DNA of 64,000 nucleotides from Arcuatula senhousia. Taxonomy: Eukaryota; Mollusca; Bivalvia; Mytilida; Mytilidae. The position numbers were made by a program, and so were the translations under genes. Each line of letters begins with the position of its first letter. Position 1 is the first letter of the stretch. The notes beneath the pieces are model-generated. The model was given only the letters and a program-made list of their open reading frames with translations. It did no database searches and was not told the DNA's origin. The stretch spans positions 59,765,702 through 59,829,701 of the forward strand of contig OZ020307.1 in the NCBI GenBank assembly GCA_963971305.1. The letters run 5' to 3'. Of the stretch, positions 24,501 to 39,500 are shown in pieces.

Positions 24501-27500
24501 TTGTATTTATACTATTATAATGATAGAAATCAGTTTAGTAAACCTATTGAATGCATGTTTCTTTATTATTATAAGTAAGACAGCAAGTGAAAGTGATTCA
24601 ATTATTTGTTAAATCATCATAATCAAATCTTTCACTCAATATGGCTAGATTTCATTTCACAGAAAGTAGATGGGCAAAACACCTGAAATTAAATACCAGG
24701 GTATGGGATGCCCCTGATGCAAACAAATTTTAAAGGGCTGTAATTAGAAATTGCTGAGAAAACTCACTGGACATTCACCATTTAAATCATGGATTATTCA
24801 CTCTGTGCAATGCAGCTAAAAATGATAACAAGTTTTCTTTTATTGATGTCTTAAAATAGTTTGAATATAAAAACAGAAACAGATCCAAAAAGGGGAGGCT
24901 TAGTGGCTTTAAACCCACCTCACTTCTGAATTATTTCTTAGCATATTTAGGCTTTCTCTTAGTTTTATTTCAGAACCAATTACTTAAAAAAAATGTTCCT
25001 TTTCAGATCCAAGCAATGGCCTCTACATGTAGTGTATGTCCTACAGGAAAGAAAACATCAGCACCGTCTGTCTGGTGTCCCGAGTGTAATGACCTATTAT
25101 GTCAACCTTGTACTGAACATCATAATCGTCAGAAAGACACAAGAAATCACAAGACAATACCATATGAAGACTACCAAAAGTTACTGCCTTTTATTTTGAA
25201 GATAAAGCCATACTGCACAGAACACAAAGAGAGATATACCGAGTTTTGTAGGATCCATGATACACCGATTTGTATCACATGCCGAAAAAAGCATCACCAG
25301 AAATGTAAAGACATCCCAAAAATAGAGGATATAGTTCACAAGGTTAAAGATTCTGTGCTATTTGAGGATACAATGTTAGAGATGGAAACCAAATGTGGAT
25401 TTTTGAAACAGATTGCCGATGATAGAAACAAAAATCTAAAACAATTGAACATTTCACATAAGAAAATGAAAGCAGGTTTTGAGGAAAAAATTGACAATTT
25501 GATAAAACACTTAACATACTTGAAAGACAAGACCTTGTCTGAAATGGATACTGTGTATAATAAACTGGACTATGACATTTCAAACACAGTTAAAACAGTT
25601 CAATCCAAGGAGGAAGAACTTCATGTCATACTGGACCAGAAGGATGACATCCTGAAGTACGCCTCAAATTACCAGACGTTGATAGGAATCAAAGAACTGG
25701 AAACGATTGTGAATGAAATGGACATTTATCTTAATGAACTCTCCAATGAGGAAAAACTTTTGAATTATGACCTGAAATTCCAAGTAAATGAGACCATTGA
25801 GGATATTATTAGTGGTATCCAGTCCCTTGGAGATATCCAAGTCAGCAAGAGTCCTTCAGCCATATCTTATCATAACACTGGAGCAAGATATCTAGAGGCT
25901 GTGAAAGTGGTACAGACATCAGCACCTGTACAGCTCCAACTACAACAGACCATTGACCTGGATGGTGATCATCACTACAAAGGCTGCTGTACATTACCTA
26001 GTGGACTGGTGGTAATTGCTGATTTTGGTGACTATAATCTTAATGATTGTAAGGTAAGAATACACAAGTCCAATGGATCACTCAGATCCACCATCAAGTT
26101 TGGTAAGAGTGAGGGAGTGTATGATGTGACACTAGTAGATGATCATCACATTGCTGTGTCACATCCTGGATCTGGCACTATCTCCATCATAGATGTAGAT
26201 ACTGACCAGGTGGAGAAACAGTTAAAGCTTGGAGAGGGTGTGCATGGATTGAGTTGTAGAGGTAGAGAGTTAGTGTGTTGTGTTTGGAATAAAGGTCTAG
26301 TCAGAGTGAACATTGACAGTGGTAAGGTAAAGATGGTGATGAAGGATAAGAGTGTTAGTATCAACTCACATGTAGAGGTAAGTAGCAGTCTCATATGTTA
26401 CACATGTCATTATACAGACACAGTAACTGTACTGGATACTCAGTTCAATGTTATCTTTAAATACAAAGATGAGGCTGTACTTAACTATCCCTTAGGTGTG
26501 ACAATAGATGACAATAGCAATATCTATGTCACAGGGGGTCATTCTAACAATCTAGTACTCCTGTCCCCTGATGGTAAGTCATGTCATCAGTTACTGGGTA
26601 AGGATGATGGCCTGTCTGGTCCTACTGCTGTACACTATGACAGTAGTACTAAGAAACTGGTGGTGGTTAATTGGGAAAGACCAACTTTTATCTACCATTT
26701 GGGGTAAATATGAGGTCGTCAATAGTGAGAAAGTGTGGGAGTGTTAAAGAGGGATAATAGTGACAAATCATGAAAGCAGCAGTTTATGAATATAGACATA
26801 GAGTTGTTTTATTGATTCTGTGTTAAGGGGTTCTTTTATTAGCTCTCAGTGTGTGTGGTTTAGGTGGATAGAATAAATCAATAGGTAGTGAATTGTTAGT
26901 GACAATAGACATGGAGTTGTTTTTATAAGCTGTGAATGTTTCTGATATGAATGTGAGAATGTGGTTTAGGGGATGGACGAAGCAAAGATGATATTGATAG
27001 TTTCAAAATTGAAAATTCAAAATATTTTGCTTTAAAATTTTTGTATTAAGGTTTTTATCTTCATTTTTTGTAATCTTTGTAGCACTTGTGTATTTAATTA
27101 AAGCCAAGTCAATTAAATTACCGGTAGCATATTCTCATCCATGATCCAGTGCTGCTAAAATTATGGGTGGCAGGTGGGAAGACTCTATACTTTAAATATT
27201 CATAAGTACATGTTTTTTACCCCACTGAAGAAGAAAAATATCTAAATTTATACTTATATATTGTTTTTGATATGTTGCCCATTTTCTCAGTAGGTGTGCA
27301 ATAATGTACTAGAAATTCTAAGAGTTTTCAATTTTAACTTTCTTTCACCCAATTTTCTATTCCAGATCATTGTGTGTGGGGATGGGATTCTAGTAACCAT
27401 ATCATTATTTGTAATTTTTCATATACATGTACATTTTTGGTATTAATTTTCTAAATATACATTTGTGAACAGACATTTTTGAAAGAATAAGTGTGATCAT

Positions 27501-30500
27501 CCTTAATACTTGAATCATTGTAATGCTTGTTTGTGTGTTTCATTTTAAAACCTTTTAAATGTTTCTCTCACATTTTCATCAACTTGTTTCCCTACCCCTC
27601 TGCAAAGTAAAACATGCAGGTACCATTGAGTTCATGTTATACTTTTATTGTGTCACATTGTCTTTGATGCTTGTTGCATATGTACAAACAGTTATTGTAT
27701 TTTTGTTTTAGGAGACAGATTTATATAAGATTCAAAGTACTGTTTCAGAATTCAAGGGGATTCCACTTCATCGACTAACTCTTATTGGACAAATCCTCTT
27801 TATTGAATAAGATTTAAAAACATCTAACCATTTCCTATACTTTTGATGTTAAAATATTTCATTTAAGATCTGAGAAAAAGTACTAAATTCCTGTAAATTG
27901 ACTTTAAAATTTTCAGAAATTACCAGATACATGTCAAAATTACCTGTCAACATGGTCAAAATCAAATATTTTCTAACAATGTCTTTGAAGTGTGTTTGAG
28001 TCATGAGAACATGTTTTTACAATATCCTTTTATGTCAAATTTATTTTTACAGACAAAAACATAGAATGAAAGTGTCACCTAAGTGTTGTAAATACTCATT
28101 TGCTTAATTAGACAAAATTATATAGATTCATTGTTTTTCTGTTTATAATTGACATTTCACTTTATCATGTTTATTGACTGATTTGGTTATTTGTATAAAT
28201 ATCTCTGACCAATTGGATATGCAATTAAGAGGAATCCACTGTATTAATTTATACATTTGTTTCATCTGTTATGTTGCTTTGTTTGTAAAATATAATTTGG
28301 GTTTATTAAATATATTTTCTATTATTAAATGTTTTTCATTTAATTACAGAGTTATTCTTGATGTTAGATCCTTCCAAGATTTAACATTTTAAGGTTCCTG
28401 AAATTTTAGAGGTTTTTTACCATGTTAACCAGATAAGTACAAAAATGTCCAGAAAGATCACAACAAAGTTATCAAACAAGGATAATTGGTCCAAAATGTC
28501 CAAGTACAAATGCAGACAGTCAACCAGAGATCAAAATCACAATGGTCCTGACTTAGTTCAGACATCTAAAAAGAAATGGTTGAGTTGAATCTAGTTTTTG
28601 GCACCAACTCTTCCTCTTCCATTAAAATAGAAGCACAGAGGTACCAATAGGGCATTCAAATGTCAAAACTCTGAAAGGGCAAAGACAAAACCAGTAAACA
28701 CAAACAAGAAAAGCAGGAAGAAACAGACAACACAAAAACATATAGAAACAACTGAAAAGCAATCAACAATGACGTAACAATAGTGAACTCATAGAGAGAT
28801 CTTAGGGTTTAGTAGTAACACCAATCATATTTGACATTTTTTTTTATCTATCTTCATCAACACAAGGCCAGCTTTTATAATTGATGGTTTTTGCTGACAC
28901 CCCCCCCCTTATTTTCCTCATCCTTTAAAAAAAAAAGAAGAAATATTGAGATAATGCAAATCTGATTAAAATACAAGCAGGAATTTGTTCAACAATACAA
29001 ATAAAAAAAAAGAATTTGAAAATTGGACCACAAATAAACAAACTTGGTAGAAAGCATACTATATATCAAGTGTATAAAATTTGACAGCAAAACCTTCAGT
29101 GGTTTCAGAGAACACAATCTGTGAAGAAAAATTAACGGATGGACAGAAAATGCACGAACTAAAATCCTTTATTTTAACAGATTCTTAATATATATCTTTA
29201 TATGATGTTCTCCTTTTATATAAAGGTTCATCAAATTCAACGAAGCAGATTAAATTTGCTTCTGAGATATGAGAACAGTTTGCAATACATTGGGGGAAAT
29301 GCTGTGACAAAGGTCAATTTCTACCCCCTTATGGGGAATTACTCCTAAAAGGAATGGTCATACAAATTTTACATTAAGTTATTTGCAATCTAGATATTGA
29401 AGGAATACTTGTGTTTGTACAAATTTCTATGACAACAGCATTGTGACCTGTGAAAATCCAAAAGTATCATTTTCCAAAGTTTTTAATAAACTCCAGATTT
29501 AGATAATATGTTGTTTAACCCATTTCATTATTTAAAGATCTTGATATACTGAACAATATGCAATTTAAATTTCTCAAGTATGTTTTATAGTCTTGAAGAA
29601 GTTGAGCTAAATAGGTGCAAAATACGGGAAAATCCAGAAAAAGGGTAATAACTCCTACATGTGTTATTGGATTTTCTTCAAGATTTCAGGGAAGGTAGAT
29701 CTTGAGGTGCTGATCATTTACACCCTTGCCAGAATTTTGATATCTGTGTCTGTTTTACAGTTATTGCAAAAAACTGCATTTTACCCCCTTGTTCTGTTTT
29801 AGCCAAGTTTTTTAAAGAATCAAAAATCCAAAGTATAGTTTTAAACCACCTATACCAATGAACAACTTTACTAAGTTTGGTAGCAGTTGGACCTATGGTG
29901 TCAGACGAGGTAACCTTTGAACAAGAGGCTCCCAGGAGCCTGAATCGCTCACCTGGTCTTAATGTCAACCCTTTGAAGACTTTTGTATAGCTAAATGAGC
30001 TGAATGTTTAAGCAATAAAAAACTTTTCTCTATCTGCAATAGTTTTTATTCCAAAGCAAAAAACACTATTTATCACCTTTAAAGGGCCATAACCTCTTTA
30101 AGGGGTCATCTGACAACTTCGACCGTAAAAAGACTTTTGTAGAGCTAATTAAGCTGAACATTTAAGCAAGCAACATCTTTTCTCTATCTGCAAAAGTTTT
30201 CTTTCTTTAGGCCAAATTCACTATTTTTTACCTTTAAGGGGCCGTAACCACTATAAGGGGTCATCTGGCAACTTTGACCCTATGGAAACTTTTGTAGAGC
30301 TAAATGAGCTGAACATTTAAGCAAGCAACAACTTTTCTCTATCTGCAATAGTTTTCATTCTATAGGCCAAAAACTCTATTTTTTGCCTTTAAGGGGCTGT
30401 AACCCCTATAAGGGGTCATCTGACAACTTCGACCCTATGGAAGCTTGTGTAGAGCTAAACGAGCTGAACATTTAAGCAAGCAACAGCTTTTCTCTATCTG

Positions 30501-33500
30501 CAATAGTTTTCATTCTATAGGCAAAAAACCTCTATTTTTTGCCTTTAAGGGGCCATAACCCCTATAAGGGGTCATCTGACAGTTTTGACCTTATGGAGAC
30601 TTTTGTAGAGCTAAATAAGCTGAACATTTAAGCAAGCAACAGCTTCTCTCTATCTGCAATAGTTTTCATTCCATAGGCCAAAAACATGAAAAAATGCTAT
30701 TTTTCACCTTTAAGGGGCCGTAACTCCCATAAGGGGTCATCTGACAACTTTGATTCAATGGAGACTTTTGTAGAGCTTTTGATGCTGAAGCAGTAGTGTG
30801 GCATCAGATTTCATCTATCTTTTATACTTTTTGATGTACAAGCCAAAAACAGTAGTCTGACCCCCCCTGGTCTATTTTTAGCAACGACGGCCATGTTTTT
30901 CGACGAATCAAAAATCCCCACATCAGTTCTGTGGGGGATACCCTAAAGTACCACCAGACCAAATTTGACTTGAATCTGTGCAGCTGTTTCAGAGGAGAAG
31001 AAGTTTGAAGAAAAGTTAACAACGACGGACGACGACGACGGACGACGACGACGGACGCCAAGTGATGGCAATAGCTCACATGGCCTTTGGCCAGGTGAGC
31101 TAAAAAGTAAAAAGACGGACAGACAGATGGACACAAAGTGATGGCAAAAGCTCACATGACCCTTCGGGTTAGGTGATCTAGAAACAGAAGTCTGACCCCT
31201 GTGTCTATTTTTAGTAACAGCAGCCATGTTTTTTGACCGATCAAAATTCAAAACACAATTTTTGTGCAGGATCCTAAGGATCAATCATATTAAGTTTAAT
31301 TAAATTCTGATCTTGAAATTTTTAACAGTTGACAACAGACGACTACAGATGCAAGTGATGGCAATAGATTACATGGACCTTCAGTCCAGGGGTGCTAATT
31401 AATGAGTAGTGCTTGCAGTTTCCTGTGCAACATATTTGGCTATTATGTCAACACAACCTTGACTTTTGATCTATTTACCTTATAATCAATAGAATACCTC
31501 CCTTTTCATGTATTCTATCATGGACTACAAAAGTTAATAAAACCAATTTTTTACAGTTAACTTAATTTACTCCCCAGTTTAACTTAAAGTAGTGGATAAT
31601 AATCATTCAACTATCATACTCAAATATTTTTTTACAGCGATAATGTTTTTCACCAAAAACATTCATACTTACTTTTTTAGCCTTGGTAGTGTGAATATCT
31701 CATACCACAAAGAGAAAAGACTTTTATTGGCATCTTTCTGTCCCACTGTTAGTTGTTGTACCATCTTAACTGTTAATTCTTTACATTTTCTTTGAATAAA
31801 CTGGAATGAGTAGTAAGACCATTGTTTCATTAATCCATACAGATGTCAAGAATTCTAATAAATTTTAAATATCTATCATTCTAATGTTAGATACAAAAAC
31901 ATTACTTTTGTAAATTAATCAAATACAAAGATTTTTTTTTTAATCTAAAGAAATTTTTATCATCGTACTTAAATTTCTTCAGAAGTTTGTATTAAAATAC
32001 TGCATTAACTTTTAAGAATGTACAATACTGAACAATATTTAATCTTCACTAGTGATTTCTTTTCATGAAACTTATTAATACTTCGTAAAAAAAAAATCAA
32101 AGCAAATAATTATTTTTTTTAATAGTAATATAGTTATTTTAACAGAGAATTACGAAAATAAATAGCTGCAGCATTAAAATGCAAAATAAAGTAGTCGCAA
32201 AATCAAGTTGGTTTACAGTATTATAATCTGAAGACGTTTTCTAAGATGTTGTGTCATGTACTTTTATTCCACTTGTTTTATACCATGGATAACCTCCATA
32301 CCTTTTTTAGTTTAAACATATTTATTTATCCTGGATTGGGAAACAAGCTTATTGCTTCTATAAATCCCTCTCCAGTTTGCAGTTTGCAAGTGTGGCCTTT
32401 GTAAACAGACCCCTTTGAGCCTACTCTTATTGAACTCTACAAAGGGATCTTTAACGTGCACAGGGTATTGCTCCCCCATACACGGGACAACCTTTTTTCG
32501 TCCCTTCCAAAGGACTAGCATCATTTCTTAAGACATCCTGGCAAATGGTGTCAAGATAGAGTGGTAAAATCGGTTAATGAAATTTTCACCCCTGACGAGG
32601 ATCAAACAACGAACCTTGGTGTTAGTAGATCGACACATTTAGATTTACCACTACACCACCGGCTCTCTGTACCTTTTTATCTAACACAAACCTATAGAGT
32701 ATTGAAACCTGATCTTATAGCATTTCTTGTTTTCTCCTACAAGCCAGTAAAGTTGTCATGTCTGATTTTAAATATTTTTCAAAAATGTTGTGCCATGTAC
32801 ATTTATTTCAAAGCATAATTTATCCTAGACATACCTGTAGTGAATTCAGATAAGATCTGATATCATAATCTGTCTTTTCACAGAGAGCCAGTAAATCTAC
32901 CTTTTCTAAGATTTTTTGCCATGTACATTTATTCCATAGTATATCTATTAAAGACACACCTGTGGAGTATTTAAACAAGATCTGATATCATGATTTCTCT
33001 TTTCACAGAGGGCCAGTAAATATACCTTTTCTAAGATGTTGTGTCATGTACACGTATTTATACAATAATTTATCCTAGACAAACCTGTAGTGTATTCAGA
33101 CAAGATCTGATAACATTATCTGTCTTTTTACAGAAGGTGAGTAAATATACCTATTCTAAGATGTTGTGTCATGTACACGTATTTATATTATAATTTATCC
33201 TAGACAAACCTGTAGTGTATTCAGACAAGATCTGATATCGTTATCTGTCTTTTACAGAAGGCCAGTAAATATACCTTTTCTAAGATGTTGTGTCATGTAC
33301 ACGTATTTATATTATAATTTATCCTAGACAAACCTGTAGTGTATTTAAACAAGATCTGATATCGTTATCTGTCTTTTTACAGGAGGCCAGTAAATATACC
33401 TTTTCTAAGATGTTGTGTCATGTACACGTATTTATATTATAATTTATCCTAGACAAACCTGTAGTGTATTCAGACAAGATCTGATATCGTTATCTGTCTT

Positions 33501-36500
33501 TTTACAGGAGGCCAGTAAATATACCTTTTCTAAGATGTTGTGTCATGTACACGTATTTATATTATAATTTATCCTAGACATACCTGTAGGGTATTCAGAC
33601 AAGACCTGATATCATTGTCTGTCTTCTCACACAGGGCCAGTAGTGTTGTCATGTCAGACTTCAGATGTTCTTGTCTTATAACCTGAAACACCATAAAATG
33701 AGTACACATAAGTATCCAAAAATTTTGTTATTCTTATACAAGAAATGTGTTAGTTGGTATGCATCGACTTTTGGGGATTTGAAATAAAATGTTTATCATA
33801 GATTCATGATTTTAACAAATTCTTTATAGTACCATTATGTTTCTTATTTCTTGGGTATCATTAAGTGGTTTGCTGGACACAGGAAAGCCATGAAATCATT
33901 TTTGGTCCAGTAGTAGATTAAAGTTTAAAATAAGTTTCTTTGAACTTGGTCTGTTAATTAATTCTTAACTTATGAACTTCATTTAAATGTATCCAATAGT
34001 ATTGTTTTCAAAAGTTTTGCAAATAATGAAAAAAATCTTTTAAAGTCAAAATTGGCCAGATTTCGGTAAGCAAGAAGTAGGTGAGCAAAAGACCTGAAAT
34101 CAAATCCCAGATTTCAGACCCTATCCTATTGGTGTATAACAAATATCAAGAGGCCTTAAATAGAAGCTGCTTAGAAACCTGTTACTAAAAATTCTTAAGT
34201 CTAGGCCACCCATCTGCCACCCAGCCAAAATTCAACATTTTTAATAGCTTTATTTTTCACTCTGTAAATTCGGCCTTAATTAACTGGATTTTTCACTTTG
34301 TAAAATCCAGCCAAAAAATAACATGATAGCATTTATACCTCATACAATCTGGCAGCTAGCTTTGCAGGTTCAGTAGGTGGAAAGTTCATTACTAATGCAC
34401 ACTGTCTAAGCTGTCTTAATGCAGGTACATATCTGAAATTATTCCAACAAATATTTTTATGAACCTTAAGGTTAATGTGGACACCTATACTGAAAAAAAA
34501 TTCTGTCATTAAACATTTGATTTTATGGTCTAAAATGAAACATGTTATTAATATCCTTTATTTAAAATAAAAATAAGGATAGGTCACCATGCTCGTTTTT
34601 GCAATATAAGTGGTTAAAGTATGCCTGAATAACAATAGATTATATAGGAAAGGCCAAATTTTAGGCATAAATTCATGTCTCAGAAAAATCCTTACAATAG
34701 GATCTTGTTTTTATTTTGTCAAAAGTTATATTTTTACCTATATGTTAAAATAAAACATAGAAAACAGGGGGTCACCAGGTTAGATTTTTGTCTACTAAAA
34801 TTTAGGGAAATTTTGTAGTGAGTTATCTCCCTTGTTTTAGTCAAAAATTGCGATTTTAAAGAAACGATTGATGTAATTGTTATAAACAATTGAATATTTA
34901 TTACTCATTTCAATAAATTCAAATATTCTATTTTTTATTATTGACTTTATAGACACTGGTCTTAAATTTTGCATTTTTAAAGGTACAAAAGTCATGTGAC
35001 ACCTGTCTGCATTAACCTTAATATGATACAAAAGAGAATTCTGACAAACTTTAAATTTTAAAGAAAAATAATCGACTGATGAACATGCATCCCCAACTGC
35101 TGCTAAATCAATGTGAAAAATTTTAGATCTGTTCCCCTAAAACTTAAAAGTTTTGGAGTTTCTATACAAATCTTTGGTTTTTTTTGGTTAATGCTATGGC
35201 AAACCTATGTCGGACACACAAACAGAAATTTTATCATTTTGAAAAGTGGGAAACACAAACAGAAATTTAATCATTTTGAAAAGTGGGAAACACAAACAGA
35301 AATTTAATCATTTTGAAAAGTGGGAAACACAAACAGAAGTTTTATCATTTTGAAAAGTGGGAAACACAAACAGAAATTTTATCATTGAGAAGAGTGGGAA
35401 ACACAAACAGAAATTTTACCATTGAGAAAAGTGGGAAACACAAACAGAAATTTTATCATTGAGAAAAGTGGGAAACACAAACAGAAATTTTATCATTGAG
35501 AAGAGTGGGAAACACAAACAGAAGTTTTACCATTGAGAAAAGTGGGAAACACAAACAGAAATTTTATCATTAAGAAAAGTGGGACTCACAAACAGGAATT
35601 TAACATTGAGAAAAATGGGAAACACAAACAGAAATTTTATCATTGAGAAAAAGTATAACTCAGAGAAGTATGCTGAAGAAGACCTCCCATATGCAAAGAA
35701 GCTTAGTTTTTTTTTAATTCATAAAAGTCTTTTATATCCAGTGCTTCAGTTTTACATACATATGCAATTTTGTTTTTCTATTGGAATGTAAACAAAGTCT
35801 TTATCCTTCAATATTTCAATATGACGTACTTTCTGCCAAAAATTACATAGAACTAATCTTACTGATCATTACATATACAGATGATAGGCCGTAACAACAC
35901 TCCTCCATCTTTTTTCTTCTTCTTTGCTGCCTGTTCATCTATCTTCTTTGTCAGGGTAATCAACAGGTTAATTGCTGGCTGAATAGAAAGAAAGATATAT
36001 GCTTGTAAGACATGTCTGACATAACAAGACTATGTCTAACAGACATAATGCCCCATCTTGCAACATTTGGGACGGAGGGACCTGAAAACTTTATGCCCAC
36101 TATTTTTGTAGATGGGGCATACAAATTGAAAACACAAAGTATTGTTACTCTTCACTCAAGATATTTTACAAAATATATCTTGTTTCCGTACAAAAATATG
36201 GGCACATACTACCTCACAGATGACTACAGATGTTTGTTTTTATAACACATTTTTTTTGGTCCTCCAATACCTAATTTGATATTCTGAATTGAATGTTGGA
36301 AACATGACAAGTTGCAACAAGCAAGAACTGCCTACCCTTTCAAAACACACAGGCTCACTATAGTAACAACTTGAATTTACATTGCTGTATGCATTTTGTG
36401 TGGTTTCTTTTATGATATCAGTTCCTTTCTGTTGTATTATGTTTGTGAACACTGCCTAATGGTTTGTCTTTGGCTTTTGAAAGTGTGATATTTGAATGTC

Positions 36501-39500
36501 CCATTAGTACATTTTTTACTTTCTTCAAGTGTGTCCAACCTAAATAAAGATTTCATCTTAATAACTTTATGACTTACAGCAGGTGCTCCATCAATTTCAT
36601 CTATAATTAGACAGTTAGGCCTGGGATCAGCTCCCATCACAGCCTTCATCTGTGTAGCAGCCTCTAACTTATTTCTGAACACCTCCAAACTCCTGTCATC
36701 ACTGAAAAAAAAGACATAATCACATGCCAGAAATCTTTTTTTGTGTGTGTGTGCTCATTTAAACTAGGCTTGTAGTTTTTTGTTCTTATTAGATAATTAG
36801 TTATCATGGTTATAGGAGTTGGATACATACAGTATTCTAGGAGGAAATCCAGTTTCACATGAAAAACAGTCACTCTGAAAGATGCCTGGTCACACCTCAG
36901 TGATTTTCTATCATGCCTTTATATTTACCAGTAAACATTGATTATATAATGTGCTGACCATGGACGTAAACATATGTAATTGCAAAAAAAATTATTTTGA
37001 AGAGGTCAACCTACATACATGTATTAAGTTTTCTAAAACACATTTTTAACATGACACTGCCGAAAGTTGATTAACATTTTGACAAATACAATGTATATGC
37101 CTTATTAGATGGCACTAACCAAATGTTGACTAAAAATTAAGCTGGCTTAATTGTATACAACCATCACAAACTTAACATCTAACAAACCTTGCATTAATTT
37201 CTACCACATTGTACCCAGCATGTCTTGCCACTGTATGAGCCAGAGTTGTCTTTCCTAAACCTGGTGGCCCATTCAGTAAGACTAGCTGGAAATATAATAA
37301 ACAATTATAAAATTAAATTGTCAATCATCAGATATACAACTATTTTGATATCCTTATTCAAGAATTAAGATTACTATTCTTAATTGTGTGTATCTTTCAT
37401 TGAAATATTTCTTTAGGTGTGGTGTTTAAAAAACACAAATTCAGTCTTATTACAGTTATACCGTAAAGCGGGTAATTTTCATGGCGTTACAAATTTCACG
37501 GTTATATATAACAAATGACTAAGTTCTTATATACCCAGACATTTATTTTTTGCGATTTAAAATATTCTCAATACAAATTTATGTTGTTTCTATTTTACGC
37601 TGGTTCTAAATTTCGTGATAAGAGTATTACTCTATTTTATTGACCGGGTTGGTCATGGGTCAATTATTTCGGGATTCTTCGATTAAATCTTAGCTAAAAC
37701 ACTGAGAAATTTAAGCTCCACCCAACCTTGTGAATAAAATAGAGTAATAATGGTCCGGAACATAGCGAAAATTAGAACCTTTTGAAAATTTCCTGCTACA
37801 CGGTACTTGCAAAAAGTTAAATGTAAAATTGCGACAGGACAAATATTAGATGGCCTACTGGATTATTTTGTTCCTAGTTCACACTGTTGGTTGCTTTTCA
37901 GTTGTTTTTGTGTATTTTTTATTGTCTCTTTCTTAGTGCTGTTCTTCCATGTTTACTGCTTTTGTCTTTGCCCTTTCAGGCTTTTGACATTTTAATGCCC
38001 CAATCATTGGTACCGCTATTCTTCTTGCACACAAAGAAATTTTCTTAGGAATCTGTCAAACTGAACAATTCGATAGTAAATGCTTAAGATTTTGCCATAA
38101 TATATTGTTTTTACATTTAAGAGACTTACAGTTTGTTTAGGTCTGTTGAGTTTATCCAACTCATCCAGAACCTCGATCTGATACTTTTTATTCTTCTGCT
38201 CCTTAGCAGGTTTCTTTTTACTGTCTTTATTTTTAGGTTTGATTGGCACATCCTTCCCAAAGACAACAAAGTCCCATAACTTGATCCAGTGAAGTAATGT
38301 TCTATTTATTGACTGAAAAAGAATGTAAAGAAAGTGAAAAGTTTAGTTTTTCCAAATTCAAGATGAAAATGAATCATCATCTAACTATCATCCCCTGTAG
38401 CTTTGTGCCTATGCAAGATAAGAGGAAAAAAGCAAAACAAATTATTGGTATTGGACAAACAATTAGAAAACATAATATTGAAATTTCATAACATTTGGTC
38501 AACCCCAAAATTAAGTTATCATGCAGTAACCAAATGTCTACAGGGGACAACACCATGGCCTACCATTATACCTCTATAAACATTTTTTGGCGTCAAATAT
38601 AAATCTAAGAACCCTTTCATCAAATTTTTTGTCTCTTAACTTTAGCTTGTCATAGACTTTGTCAAAATATATAATCCACAGGTTTCTTATGTATTTTTTG
38701 GCATTATAACTGTAAGATTAATCATTTCTTACCTCTTCACTGAGTAAGTCAGTATACTTGTGGGGAGCATACTTTTCCACCCATAAGAGTTTCCTGGTGT
38801 CCGAACTGTCTAGGTTATGGTCCATTTCAAGGTCATCATCACTATCTTCTGTATTGACTACATCTCTATAAAACATTAACAGAAAATTTTAAATCTTATA
38901 GATTTAATAATTAATGTAAAAGACTAACACTGCATGTATTCAGCTGTTTCAGATTTGAGTTAACGTGTAACCAGCAAACACACAGACTGATTACCCATCA
39001 TTAATAAGAGCTTGGTTGAGGTTGCTTGTGTGGCAAAACTTGACCTTTAACTTTGACCTATAAACCCAAAATAATCACTCATTGACTTCTTCCTTACTTC
39101 ATAAGCTTAAATGTGTGTACATAATGCAAATGTAACAAATATTTTATTAAGGGGTTCAGAAGTTAAGTTTCAAAAGTTAATTCTATTTTGAAATTTTCAA
39201 GTTTTTAACTTGATATTGACCTTTTCATTTCTTTTATCTAAACTTGAAAGCTTTAATGTGTGCAATGTTCAGGAAATTCGAATGATTTTTATACTGATGT
39301 TCTGACCAACACATTTTTTAACTCACTTCTAATGCTCAGATGAAATTTTCTACATAAACTTAAACATAAATTTATCAATAACAATGAATAAAATTTTACA
39401 AAGGCAATAACCTTTTCTACAGAAATGCAAAATAGGACAAAGAATTTTGAAAAACATAAAAGATAGGAGAATGTTAGTGTGTCAGATAATAAGGTGTGTG

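Noticed and set aside
25336..26394. Minus-strand frames inside the B-box gene
   Set aside because: They are antisense shadows of the 563-codon frame, with no domain content.
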